From NCBI GenBank assembly GCA_021646465.1, contig SOET01000005.1, forward strand, positions 62,001-126,000: a stretch of 64,000 nt of DNA. The letters are read 5' to 3'. A model generated the notes under the pieces. That model did not search any database. It worked only from the letters and a program-made list of their open reading frames with translations, and had not been told where the DNA came from. The position numbers and the translations under genes were made by a program. This DNA comes from Candidatus Kuenenia hertensis (lineage in GTDB: Bacteria; Planctomycetota; Brocadiia; Brocadiales; Brocadiaceae). Shown here piece by piece: positions 8,092 to 18,092 of this stretch. Within the stretch, counting starts at the first letter, position 1, and every line of letters starts with the position of its first letter.

Positions 8092-10335
8092 TTACCAGTA
8101 GGTGAACGTAAAACGGCTGACAAACTCTTTAAGTATTAGTGGTAGTTCAGCACGGTCTGCTCTTTCTCCCTTCTCAAATATTTTATTTCCAGCCTCGTCA
8201 AACCATCCTGGCCATACCTTGCCATCCTTATCTTCCATTTTTTTCGGATTGAATATACCCGGATACGCGCCATTTTCACTGGCTTTAAAAAAATCCAGAA
8301 CCGGTCTTATAATTCCTCTTGCTTCAACAATATTTTCATTATTAAGGTAAGAAAGCGCCTTCCATGCCCTGGCGCAGTAGCGAAACATGTCAAAGGTTAT
8401 CTCATTTTGCCGGAAGCTTCTGAAACTAATGGCTGCATCCCAATATTTTCCAGCCACATGGGTTTGCCCCAATTTCTGAAAAAGACGTCCCATAACGATA
8501 AATATTAATTGCCACGGATGATGCGATAACTGGGCTGTTTTTTGACCTATTACAGCATCAACATCTTTGGCAAGTGCAGCGTTGTTGTCATAAAATACAA
8601 GGACACCCTTTAAGAGCAGGTGAAGTATGAATTGGAATTCCAGTTGCTCAATATTCCCCATGCATTCTTTTAACAGTTGCTTAATATTGAAACTTGCCGG
8701 ATTTTTTATTTTAAATAATAACCGAAACTCATCTTCATATGCAGACTGGTCTTTTTTGTCTATGTTCAAGTGTGCCCGATAGCAGGTTTGTTGAAAATCA
8801 CCTTCTCCTAGGTGGACTTTGGCCGATTTGAAACACGCATCGGCGGCGTCATTTTTCTTTAAAAATGCATAATTTTGCGCCAATGATCCAAATATCTTTC
8901 CCAATATCTCATTTTTCACATCCTGCCTTCCTGCGGAAGTGAGCGCTGCACAAAGTTTTTGCTCGTTTTCCTTTATTGGTTCCAGATAATGGGTTGCCTT
9001 TTCGAAGGAAAATTCATTTGTCTCAACTATGCTTGCCCGGTTAATAAGCTCATGATAGCTTCTGATTTGAGAAACCTCTTTTTGTTCCATTCTCTCAAAG
9101 ACTTTTATTGCCATCCTCATATGCTTTCTACTCATTGCGACATTGCCGGTGTGATTATAATACCGCAAACATACGTCATGATATTTATATACTATTGGAT
9201 CCCATACGGCATCAGCGTTGTTACTTTCCGAAATGCTTTCCAGCCTGTTTTTTACCGTTTTAATCAAATTTGCCATCAAATTATCTATCCGGCTGTATTG
9301 CCTGTTATTAAGAATTATATCACCGGCTTTTAAAATATTATCGAATTCTACAGGTTCCTGAATATTTCCCAGTGTAGCCATACACTTTTGAAGGGCAGGA
9401 ACTAACAAAAGGTTGTTGGATGCGCTATGTTTATCCGGTTTCAATCCTATATAATCAGCAATAAACTGGCCTGGCTTATCAAGGTGGTAATTTCTGAGTA
9501 TATTTTCGGGCAGGTCGTAATCCGATGAGCAATAAAAGAAAATTCTGTCTTCCTTTCCGCCAAAGTTTGTCCGTAACTGACTGTGGAGTTTTTTCATGTC
9601 TTGTTTGCATTGCGCCGCAATACCAAATAGCTTATTGCAGATCAGATCGGCAGCCGTCATGAATGGGCTATCCCATTCGGTGTACGGCATCATTCCGTAA
9701 GAGACTTTTCTTGCGCACGCAAAGCCCAATGAATCCTGCAAACAGAGCATGATACTCTTTAAATCTTTTTCGTTGATAGCGGTATACCAGAGCTGTCCTG
9801 TGGCAGACCTTACTTTCAGATATCCCTGGTTTGAGAGATTCAGGTCATACGCTTTAGGATATTCTATACGCCTGTGCGCCAGTTTTATATCTAACAAAAC
9901 ATTTTCAGAGTCGAAACCAGGATGATAGAATACTATTGCCTTGAGCAGATTTAGCAAAAGGTGGCGATAAAGCTGTGCGCCCGGAGGTTGATTTGCCCCT
10001 GCCAAATCTCCCGCGTCGTAAATGAAGACAATTTTTGCTTCGGGCATTTTTGTGTTAAAAAAATGCAACATCTCCTCTTTGAGTTCGTTCTGTTTGCGGC
10101 TGTCAATCAATTTATCAACATCTGAGACATGTATATCTGTGACCCTTTCTATCTTTTTAAGGTAAGGTTTCGCCAGGGTTATCATTTCTTCTTTTAGCGT
10201 CGCTTCTTTTTCTTTTAATTCAGGAGGAATCACAACCCCGCCTATTACACGTACAGGAGTCTTTCTGCAGGTATCCTCCGGAGGTCTCTCAAAATCTCCG
10301 CTTTCATCAATATGGATTTCGTATGTTTTTGTCAT
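8092..10335 (-). CDS. DUF3800 domain protein fused to helical repeats
   Basis: The 747-residue protein begins YEIHIDESGDF, the acidic DESG motif of DUF3800, a fold related to RNase H. VRVIGGVVIPPE follows, then a second acidic strand (VLLDIKLAHRR) and SPFMTAADLICNKLFG, the usual C-terminal motif with the conserved AD. DUF3800 spans about residues 1-280. The remaining 460 residues look all-helical with TPR-like spacing (for example ACFKSAKVHLGEGDF, AGKYWDAAISFRS), so probably a partner-binding scaffold. The ATG has GGAT nine bases upstream. It is the last gene of the helicase group, 167 bp after the helicase. DUF3800 proteins often accompany defence genes; the biochemical role is unknown. Confidence 0.75.
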   Translation of the reverse strand: MTKTYEIHIDESGDFERPPEDTCRKTPVRVIGGVVIPPELKEKEATLKEEMITLAKPYLKKIERVTDIHVSDVDKLIDSRKQNELKEEMLHFFNTKMPEAKIVFIYDAGDLAGANQPPGAQLYRHLLLNLLKAIVFYHPGFDSENVLLDIKLAHRRIEYPKAYDLNLSNQGYLKVRSATGQLWYTAINEKDLKSIMLCLQDSLGFACARKVSYGMMPYTEWDSPFMTAADLICNKLFGIAAQCKQDMKKLHSQLRTNFGGKEDRIFFYCSSDYDLPENILRNYHLDKPGQFIADYIGLKPDKHSASNNLLLVPALQKCMATLGNIQEPVEFDNILKAGDIILNNRQYSRIDNLMANLIKTVKNRLESISESNNADAVWDPIVYKYHDVCLRYYNHTGNVAMSRKHMRMAIKVFERMEQKEVSQIRSYHELINRASIVETNEFSFEKATHYLEPIKENEQKLCAALTSAGRQDVKNEILGKIFGSLAQNYAFLKKNDAADACFKSAKVHLGEGDFQQTCYRAHLNIDKKDQSAYEDEFRLLFKIKNPASFNIKQLLKECMGNIEQLEFQFILHLLLKGVLVFYDNNAALAKDVDAVIGQKTAQLSHHPWQLIFIVMGRLFQKLGQTHVAGKYWDAAISFRSFRQNEITFDMFRYCARAWKALSYLNNENIVEARGIIRPVLDFFKASENGAYPGIFNPKKMEDKDGKVWPGWFDEAGNKIFEKGERADRAELPLILKEFVSRFTFTYW

Positions 10336-10502
10336 TGTTTATCCTTTACCCTGTTGGTAAAGATGAAATAAAAGCCTTATATGTTACTGGAAAGTCGCCA
10401 CTGCCGATATATCCGGCGTCAAGCGCCTCCATGAGTCATTTTATCAGCGTCTTTTTCCGCACTATGGCACATGTTACGGCAGTGGCAAATCAATCCAAAA
10501 AA

Positions 10503-13500
10503 TTAAATACGTATCTCAGGGATGATTTTCCTGATTCCTTCAATAGCCCTTTCCAAAGAATCAGGTTCATTGTGCTTACCAACAATTTTAACAATTCCGG
10601 CATCATTTATTATAATCATAGCCTTCGTTTTTTCTTTTAATCTGTTTATTGTTTTCCCTTTGGCGCCAATTAACAGTCCAATCTTTTCTGTAGGGATTTT
10701 TACCTGTTTACTACGGTATACCGCCCTTTTAATTGAAAGATTTATAGTTATGACATCATTCTCTATTATTTTTTTTATATTTTTGATCATGACTTTAACT
10801 TTTTGTCCTATTTTAAGGAAATCATCGATTTTTTCTACATGCTTATAATCTACTTCCCATATATCAATGCATCCACCGGCACCATTTTCTAACTCCGCAA
10901 GGGCAAATGTTTCATTAATCTTAATGATATTCGCTTCCTGAATACTCCCTACCGGATATTTTTCTACAAGATATTCATAGGGAACTAACATAGTCAAATC
11001 TGTCATGGAACGACCTTGCTTATCCTCGTATTGCCTCATAACACGGACTTGAACTTCCTGCCCTTGCTCAACTACTTCGGTGGGATGTGCTAGTTGTTTC
11101 CATGAGAGATGTTTTAAAGAAATTTTGCCCATACCTCCCCTGTCAAGGCTGACAAGCACAGAATTATCATAGATTCTGAATATTCTGCCTTCAACAAGTT
11201 CGCCAGGTTTATATTCCGGCACACCAACCCTGCTGCCTTTTTTGTGTTTAGCATTTTGTACGCATGCCGGATTGTACACCTCTATCTGGTTTGATAACCG
11301 GTAAAGCGTTTTTATCTCTTTTCTATAAAGAGGTTTATCGCTGATTTCCAGCAGTTTATCTCTTGTTGCAATAGTCATAGGCAGTGTTGTGTGAAGCTTT
11401 TCTGTCTTTTCAACCCAAATCACTCCGCATCTGGCTTTTTCATTCTCGATAAATTCCACAAGGCCATCGGGTCTGGGATAAATAAATACACTTGCTTCTC
11501 CCGTGACTCCGCCTATCTTTACCGAATATCTCTTACCCACTTCATATATTGTGGAATCATCACGTTTTTTCTTTAGGAGGGCCGCATGGCAAATTCTTGT
11601 TGGCAGAGAAAAGCCTTCGGACTCTGCAAAGATTGAAAAATATATTTTGTATCCTGCTATCAGAATCACTTCCGCTTCTATTCCACTATGACGAATAGTT
11701 TTTAATTTTTCGTGCACCTTTTCCTCATCAACCGGCAGCAGCGTAAGCTCTATCCTCCCACCCTGTCCATGTTCCACGATCATCTCAAATTGCATATTGA
11801 GCATGAAACAATCAACCAGCTCCCACTGATCAACAAAGGTCAGCCTGTCAGCCTCAACGGTAAATTCTGCTCCTGACCGCATCTCTTTTACCGTCAGCGC
11901 TTTTTCTCTGCCATTGCTGAGTTCACGTACACCCAGAACCTTTACCGTTACCCTTTCGTTCGCCTGCAAAAGATTTTTTGTGTCATTTTTCTTATTTTCT
12001 GGCTTATAGTCTTCCAGAAGTATTAACGGCTGGTTCGGATCGGTAAAGTCATGTTTCACCACTATGCAGGTATCTATATTCGGATCGCAATTACCTTGCC
12101 ATTTGTAATATGGCGTAATTTTCTTTGCCGCCTTTATCTCATCTGTTTCAATACGTGCAGGGTTTATTTTGTCATTTGAATCTTCTCCTGCTTCGGTTGC
12201 TGGAGTATCCGGCACAGTGCAGGTAGCATTCAATTCTTCGCCGTCATAATCCGCATCATCGTCTGCCGCAATATCGAACGATAGAAATGGTTCATCTTCT
12301 GTCAGATTATAGGTTATCCTTCCGGCAGATTCATCCGATAACCCTGCTGTTGCGCTAATATCGTGAGACTCTTTTTCAAAGGGCTTTTCTTCGCAATCAA
12401 TCTCGCCTTCTTCAATTACCGGATCCAACGGCTCCGGGTACTTTATTTTGCTGCCTGCAATGATATTCCCCAGGGCATCTCTTATTTTTTTGTAGCATGC
12501 CCCAAGCGGATAATCCACATCAAGAAACAACCTGCGTCTGTACATACCAGGCTGTAATTCTTTCTTTGCTTCAAGAATCTTTGCAATCCTGCGCGCCAAC
12601 TCCAGCGGTTCGCAATTGCGCAGCTCCGGCCAGTCTGCTTCTAACCTTACAAGCATTGAAAGCTGGAGGGATTTTATGATACCTTTTCCATCCTCTTTTC
12701 TCTCATTTACTTTCCTCTTAAGCGCAATAAAACAACCGGGAGGGTTTTCTGCGAAAATGGAATCCCCGCCAATAATAATCTCATATTCACTTTTACCTGA
12801 CAGCGGTCTGATTATCCCATTATCATATTTATAGATAAAATCTTCAGGCAAAGACACCGCAAGGATTATGCGCAGGCGATCGAGCAATCCAAAATTTACC
12901 GGACGGTCTTCATCCGATTTCTTTCCCACAGAGAGCATCTCAAGGTATTTGTCGCGCATTGGGATGGCTATTTCTTCGATCTGCTTGCCTTCAATAAAGA
13001 ATAACCGGCATCGATACTCCTTTTCCATAGCATCTCCGGCTTCCGACCAGATGGAGAATATTTTAAGCAGAAGCTCCATGTCGTCCTTGCATGGTTCTGC
13101 TATTCTTTTAAGGGAATTCTCAAATGTCTCTTTTGATTCAAAATCCCACGTATTGGGATTCATAAGCATGCCGTTTTTAAGCCCCATATTCAACACTGTT
13201 GCAAGGGTTGCCATTTCAAGGCCGCAGGCATACCGGTCTGCCATGATTAATTGATCTGCGACAGGAACATCCGTTGCGAAGGAATCGAGTTCCAGTCCGT
13301 AATCAGTAAGGTCGCCTTCCCCATCCAGGGCATTTAAAGTCTTTAATGTTTCAGCGGAACGTTTCAGTTCCGATTCGCCGGGTTTTTGAATCCATTTGAA
13401 CTCATTTTCATCCAGCAGGTTGTCGATCCCAGCTTTTTTTGCCTTGAGCATCACCTGATCAAGTGAAGACCTTTGTATTTCCGGAGTAGTATGGTGAAGA

Positions 13501-15236
13501 AATTCCTTCTCAAACTGATCGTCTGTATAAAGCATGTGCGCCTCACCGTCCCGGACACGGCCTGCACGCCCCCATCGTTGCCTGCATCCTGCCTGGCTGT
13601 GAAAAATAGCCGGCAGCCTGGTTGCAGAAAGTTCGCTATCCCATTCGGACTGGTTGATTAATCCGCTGTCTATTACGTAAACAATGCCGTCAATAGTGAG
13701 CGAGGTCTCGGCTACGTTTGTGGATATGATTACACGGCGGTCGGTAATTACTTTATCAAATGTAGTTTGATCGATGCTGTTCAGTCCGTCATGAGTAGTG
13801 AAAATAATCTGATGTTCATTTGTGCAAATATTTGTTTGATCCGGTTCCGGAACGATTAATTTCCACTGACTAAGGTTGATCTCCTTAAGTTTCGCATTCT
13901 TTTTTATTTCTGCTTCGTATATTTTTTCAAGTTCCTCAGGAGCGTCCTTTGCCGATTTATAATCGAGCAGGAGGGCTAATATCTTAAGTCCATTGCGCAT
14001 ATCATGGCTGCACAAAATTTTTAAAATCTTTTTGCAGATAACAGTTGTCATTTTTTCAAGCGCTCGGTCGAGGCTCTCTTGCGGCAGGTCTTTGTATAAT
14101 GGATATACTTCAATTTCACGTTCCCTCAGGTCACGTTTTTTAGTTATCTCTTCTTTGATACACTTTACACATTCCTCGATAGGCCCTGCACCTGTCAGGA
14201 ATCCCAGTATATTGCCTTCACATTTATCCCCGTTCTTGATTGCGGTCAGGATATCCAACACCCTGGCGGCCATTTTCTTAACGACCTCTTTTTTCAAATA
14301 TTTACTATCTTTGCCTAACTTTTCGTCATGAACGGGGAAAAAAGCCTTAACCGTATGTTGTTTAGTGCCTCTGAACTTGAGCATACCCACCTTTTCAGGG
14401 CCGCCAAAATGATTTTGAAACAGTTCGGCATTGATTGTAGCACTGGCAATGATAAGTTTAAGATGCGGAAAACGGGGCAATAATTTCTGCAGCAATCCAA
14501 GTATCAGGTCTATATTAAGACTTCTTTCATGGGCTTCGTCTATCATAATGACACTCAGGTTTGATATCTGGCCGCTTACAATCCAGTTTATCAAAGTGCC
14601 GTCCGTTACATATACCAGCTTGTTGCGCCAGTCAGAAGCCGGCTCGCCGCGGTGGCGAAACCCGACATCAAACCCTGCGCCAAGACTCGAACCATGCAGA
14701 TCCCTTGCAACGAACTCCGATATGCTCCTTGTAGGCTGAGTCCTGGGCTGCGTGATTACTATTTGACCGTAACGGGTAAATATATCCTGCGGTATGCCGT
14801 CCGGCGGAACCATCAGACGGTATGGCAGGAATGTGGACTTGCCGCTGCCGGTAGGGCCGACCACGACAACCACCTGATATTTCTGCATCGCACTGATGAG
14901 CATACGGATATCATCGTCATTGATGCCAAACTCAATGTGAGAGCCAGGCCGTCCGAATTTGGCTTCTATCCTGACCTGTTCATGCTCCCTCTTTGGATGC
15001 CAGAGCTTGCCAAGCCGGCCAGCTCTCAGGTTTTCAGTGGGGCTGCGGGGCAGTCTTGCCTTTACCGGTATTTGCGGAATGCCAATAGCCCTTGCTTCCC
15101 TGCTATGCTGCCTCCTGCATTTGGGGCAACGCTCAGGGCGTGAAAGCCCTCGCACGCTTCCGCTCTGCAAAGACGCTTCAGAGTAACCGAATTCTATACC
15201 GCAATCTTTACAATGACACTTAAATTCATAAGCCAT
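10503..15236 (-). CDS. Giant DEAH-box (HrpA-type) helicase with zinc finger, S1 and KH domains
   Basis: The protein has 1577 residues. Residues 9-40 form a C-x2-C...C-x2-C zinc ribbon. The motor has Walker A GPTGSGKST (127-135), DEAHERS (233-236 for DEAH), SAT (265-267), and motif VI QRWGRAGRVRDG. This is the DEAH/HrpA class, which unwinds RNA. After an acidic low-complexity linker (near 950-1050) come S1 domains (about 1343-1410 and 1428-1500) and a C-terminal KH domain with a GAKG loop (about 1524-1527), the S1-KH pair resembling the tail of PNPase. I know of HrpA-type helicases of about 1300 residues but not of this combination. It lies 3 bp after the unknown 399-residue gene, so they are co-transcribed. 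Likely role: RNA surveillance or anti-phage RNA remodelling (inference). Confidence 0.85.
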   Translation of the reverse strand: MAYEFKCHCKDCGIEFGYSEASLQSGSVRGLSRPERCPKCRRQHSREARAIGIPQIPVKARLPRSPTENLRAGRLGKLWHPKREHEQVRIEAKFGRPGSHIEFGINDDDIRMLISAMQKYQVVVVVGPTGSGKSTFLPYRLMVPPDGIPQDIFTRYGQIVITQPRTQPTRSISEFVARDLHGSSLGAGFDVGFRHRGEPASDWRNKLVYVTDGTLINWIVSGQISNLSVIMIDEAHERSLNIDLILGLLQKLLPRFPHLKLIIASATINAELFQNHFGGPEKVGMLKFRGTKQHTVKAFFPVHDEKLGKDSKYLKKEVVKKMAARVLDILTAIKNGDKCEGNILGFLTGAGPIEECVKCIKEEITKKRDLREREIEVYPLYKDLPQESLDRALEKMTTVICKKILKILCSHDMRNGLKILALLLDYKSAKDAPEELEKIYEAEIKKNAKLKEINLSQWKLIVPEPDQTNICTNEHQIIFTTHDGLNSIDQTTFDKVITDRRVIISTNVAETSLTIDGIVYVIDSGLINQSEWDSELSATRLPAIFHSQAGCRQRWGRAGRVRDGEAHMLYTDDQFEKEFLHHTTPEIQRSSLDQVMLKAKKAGIDNLLDENEFKWIQKPGESELKRSAETLKTLNALDGEGDLTDYGLELDSFATDVPVADQLIMADRYACGLEMATLATVLNMGLKNGMLMNPNTWDFESKETFENSLKRIAEPCKDDMELLLKIFSIWSEAGDAMEKEYRCRLFFIEGKQIEEIAIPMRDKYLEMLSVGKKSDEDRPVNFGLLDRLRIILAVSLPEDFIYKYDNGIIRPLSGKSEYEIIIGGDSIFAENPPGCFIALKRKVNERKEDGKGIIKSLQLSMLVRLEADWPELRNCEPLELARRIAKILEAKKELQPGMYRRRLFLDVDYPLGACYKKIRDALGNIIAGSKIKYPEPLDPVIEEGEIDCEEKPFEKESHDISATAGLSDESAGRITYNLTEDEPFLSFDIAADDDADYDGEELNATCTVPDTPATEAGEDSNDKINPARIETDEIKAAKKITPYYKWQGNCDPNIDTCIVVKHDFTDPNQPLILLEDYKPENKKNDTKNLLQANERVTVKVLGVRELSNGREKALTVKEMRSGAEFTVEADRLTFVDQWELVDCFMLNMQFEMIVEHGQGGRIELTLLPVDEEKVHEKLKTIRHSGIEAEVILIAGYKIYFSIFAESEGFSLPTRICHAALLKKKRDDSTIYEVGKRYSVKIGGVTGEASVFIYPRPDGLVEFIENEKARCGVIWVEKTEKLHTTLPMTIATRDKLLEISDKPLYRKEIKTLYRLSNQIEVYNPACVQNAKHKKGSRVGVPEYKPGELVEGRIFRIYDNSVLVSLDRGGMGKISLKHLSWKQLAHPTEVVEQGQEVQVRVMRQYEDKQGRSMTDLTMLVPYEYLVEKYPVGSIQEANIIKINETFALAELENGAGGCIDIWEVDYKHVEKIDDFLKIGQKVKVMIKNIKKIIENDVITINLSIKRAVYRSKQVKIPTEKIGLLIGAKGKTINRLKEKTKAMIIINDAGIVKIVGKHNEPDSLERAIEGIRKIIPEIRI

Positions 15237-15239
15237 ACA

Positions 15240-16439
15240 TTAACACCATGGGTTGCCTTTTTCATAGTTATCGTCTTTTTTTCTGTAATAATAGGGAATA
15301 ACCGTCAATTGCCTGTTTTTCTGAGTTTTTAAGAACTGTATCAATCCCCGGTAAAAACCTATTACAGCCGTTTCCAGGCCTGTCTGGTAAAGATGTATAC
15401 AAAAAGGTTTATTTCTCAGTTCTTCTAACAACTCAACTGTCCTTGCCGTGCATATAGCATCCGTTTCGGCAAAAGGACGGGGAACAGATACCTCCCTGTT
15501 TCTAAACCACGCCATATCGACATGGCTATCCATTGCAAGATGCCTCATACTAATCAGTGAGACTTTCAACGGGTCATTATCTGACAACTCCTCATGACTT
15601 GTACGTATTAAACACCGTAAAGGAAATGGCGCTGCTTCAGACCCATCCATATATATGACCCGAATGAGTCCTTCTTCCTGGTCAGGATTTTCCTTATAAA
15701 CATATTTATTGAGGGCGTCAGTAATTACTGGATGGGGTTGATTACTAAAGTTTACTCCTACTCCCGTTTGCAATGCTTTTTCAATCTGAGACGTGAGTAC
15801 CTCCAGCATACCCTGCCGCTCTTTCGGGGTAAGCGTATCCTCCATATCAAATCCAACGTTTTCCTTTGACAGCGTGTGGATAGTATGCATGGAAGTTTCA
15901 GGAATGGTTAATGAAATGTTGCCTGCTGCATTTCCCATGCTTAATAATTCTTTTCCATTTGACACGAAAAATTGTATTGCCTCTATTATCCCTGCCCCTT
16001 TTCCCTGCGCGCTGGAAAAAAAATTAAGTCGTTTAATAACATCTTCATGGTCTGAAATGGCTGCCACTTCAGTAATTTTTTGAAATTCGCTTATCTGCTC
16101 CGCAATCTTATCAGGCGGGAAAAAATTGGCGGCAATTCTTGAAGCAGAGGCAAATGAAAGCGTTTTATCATCTGTATAAAGCAACCGTAACATCGGCAGA
16201 TAGCATTCGCTTAAGACCTCTTTCTCCATATCTTCCTTAAAACGGGAAATGGCAGCCTGAATCCTGCGGCAGCATAAACGATAACGCATCCATTCGTCCG
16301 CAAGATTAACTCCTTTTTTTAAGCGGCGTTCAATAGCAAGGGCATCTTTGACAAAAAATGAGATATCTGCCAGGGGATCATCCTGCCTTTCCCAATATTT
16401 TTGCGGCAAGAGATAAAGATGTAATTTTGAAGTGTTCAT
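15240..16439 (-). CDS. Unknown protein of the helicase group (399 aa)
   Basis: I do not recognise a family. The protein is soluble with no signal peptide. The N-terminal half is helical and basic (ADEWMRYRLCCRRIQAAISR). The middle has short glycine-rich patches (SSAQGKGAGIIEAI). The C-terminal part has alternating strands and helices (FPLRCLIRTSHEEL, NKPFCIHLYQTGLETAVIGF). It sits 5 bp after the SUKH gene and 3 bp before the helicase gene, so it is translated as part of one unit and probably works with the helicase as an adaptor or sensor. Confidence 0.7.
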   Translation of the reverse strand: MNTSKLHLYLLPQKYWERQDDPLADISFFVKDALAIERRLKKGVNLADEWMRYRLCCRRIQAAISRFKEDMEKEVLSECYLPMLRLLYTDDKTLSFASASRIAANFFPPDKIAEQISEFQKITEVAAISDHEDVIKRLNFFSSAQGKGAGIIEAIQFFVSNGKELLSMGNAAGNISLTIPETSMHTIHTLSKENVGFDMEDTLTPKERQGMLEVLTSQIEKALQTGVGVNFSNQPHPVITDALNKYVYKENPDQEEGLIRVIYMDGSEAAPFPLRCLIRTSHEELSDNDPLKVSLISMRHLAMDSHVDMAWFRNREVSVPRPFAETDAICTARTVELLEELRNKPFCIHLYQTGLETAVIGFYRGLIQFLKTQKNRQLTVIPYYYRKKDDNYEKGNPWC

Positions 16440-16444
16440 TCGTG

Positions 16445-18055
16445 TTATTGCCGCATAATCCTCACAGACTCCATACGGCGGACAACCTCCTGGTCCAGTT
16501 GATTAATAAAGTCGGGGCAGATAATGAGTTTAATTTCTTTATCATTAAACTCGCCGGAGATACTTGCAATCGTTTCCGGTGCGAGTCTTTTAAAATCGGC
16601 AGGATACATTATACAGACCGGACCCGAATGATTCAGTCTTGTTTTTAGTTGCAATTCATGCGCCTGTTTCAAATCGTCGCACCACCTTAACTCAATGTCA
16701 TCGAAATCATACGCCCTTGGCAATACTTTCAAACACTCCCCCGGCTTTATTTCCAGGGTTGAGCCTTCCTGATAAAGCCAGGGGACTATAATTGTTCCAT
16801 CTGTATTATCAAAATGATATATTTTTGCACAAACCTCCGGATCGAAAATGATTTCCAGCTCTCGTTCGTCATCTTCCAGTTCCATGATTACGTTTTGTTC
16901 ATCATACTCACGACTCTTCAATTTCCTGTCGAGATATCCGCCCATAAGCGCCGTGCGGCAACACACCAAATCGTAATAGAAGAGATGCCAGGCTTCCGGG
17001 GTAAAACTTCCTTTCAGAAGGGATTCAGGATGACTGCTGCTGAAAATCAAACTCTCAATCTCCTGCTGTGTCCAGACGCCACGATGAACTGCGTATGCGA
17101 CACTCATGGCTGATAACTTGCCGGATTCATCCATCATAATGATTTTTTCCCGAAGTTCCTGATTAAATTCAGAGAGGGCAAGATAAAGCTCCTTTGATTC
17201 TTTTGGGGTAATGCCACCCTCGGAAATATGTGTAAAATCAATACCCAGCCTCTTTGCCAGAGTATGCAATTCGAATGGTATTCTTCCGCCTTCCACATTT
17301 TTAGTAAAGCGTACCTCCATTGATCCGCCGGATTTGTAAGCATCTGACAAGATAATAAGCGCCAGCGCCCGACATCCGCTATCGGCTTCATACTCAGGTA
17401 TCTCCGCCGTCAGGAACAGGTCAACTTCATGGCGGTTATACAACTTGTCATGCCTGACAGCCGTAATACCCAATATAACATCCTGTACGCAAAAACGATA
17501 GGGTCTCCATTTATGGCTTCGGGGCAACTGGCCGCCAGCCTGATGGTCATACCGAAAACCCTTATTTTCCATGTGCCATTCAAGCCGTTCCAGTCCTTTT
17601 TTCCACCATTTCCAGCTATAAATAGTACGGTAGAGATAGTCATCAAAATCTTCATGAGTTTCTATTGTTTTCTTCGAACCGGGCAAATTGCCATCCCATA
17701 TAACGACCTGTGAAGATGATATGCCAACATCGTTATCACAATACAGACAGGCAAACCTGTCTTCACCAAGATCCTGGAAGGGAAGAAGATTCAATGGGAA
17801 TCCAGGGTCTAACAGGCGCAATAATTCGGTAAGACCGGTGACGGAAAGTTCCGCAGGTTCATCGGGAGAATAGCCATAAATATGTATGTAATCCGCCTGG
17901 AACACACCATATTTTTTTATAAATGTCCGGTAAGGAAGCGGCAATTTCAGATTTATGTTGTTTTCTATATCAGAGATATCATTTTCAGTAAGCGGTTCTG
18001 AAGTTTTGATATCCTGTGAAAATCCTTGCAGTATAAGTGATAACTTGTTTTTCAT
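16445..18055 (-). CDS. SUKH (SMI1/KNR4)-domain protein, 536 aa
   Basis: The ATG at 18055 is chosen because a further-upstream GTG falls within the AGGTG ribosome site. Residues 1-150 match the SUKH pattern: NDISDIENNINLKLPLPYRTF, a KKYGVF turn, FPLNLLPFQDLGEDRFACLYC and VVIWDG. SUKH domains are best known as immunity proteins against polymorphic nuclease toxins. The remaining 390 residues are unrecognised. In this group it follows the PD-(D/E)XK-like gene by about 37 bp, so it could restrain that nuclease, a toxin/immunity logic inside a defence operon. The SUKH call rests on motif pattern only. Confidence 0.7.
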   Translation of the reverse strand: MKNKLSLILQGFSQDIKTSEPLTENDISDIENNINLKLPLPYRTFIKKYGVFQADYIHIYGYSPDEPAELSVTGLTELLRLLDPGFPLNLLPFQDLGEDRFACLYCDNDVGISSSQVVIWDGNLPGSKKTIETHEDFDDYLYRTIYSWKWWKKGLERLEWHMENKGFRYDHQAGGQLPRSHKWRPYRFCVQDVILGITAVRHDKLYNRHEVDLFLTAEIPEYEADSGCRALALIILSDAYKSGGSMEVRFTKNVEGGRIPFELHTLAKRLGIDFTHISEGGITPKESKELYLALSEFNQELREKIIMMDESGKLSAMSVAYAVHRGVWTQQEIESLIFSSSHPESLLKGSFTPEAWHLFYYDLVCCRTALMGGYLDRKLKSREYDEQNVIMELEDDERELEIIFDPEVCAKIYHFDNTDGTIIVPWLYQEGSTLEIKPGECLKVLPRAYDFDDIELRWCDDLKQAHELQLKTRLNHSGPVCIMYPADFKRLAPETIASISGEFNDKEIKLIICPDFINQLDQEVVRRMESVRIMRQ

Positions 18056-18092
18056 AAGAAATAACACCTTTTGGATACGATAACGCTGTGCG

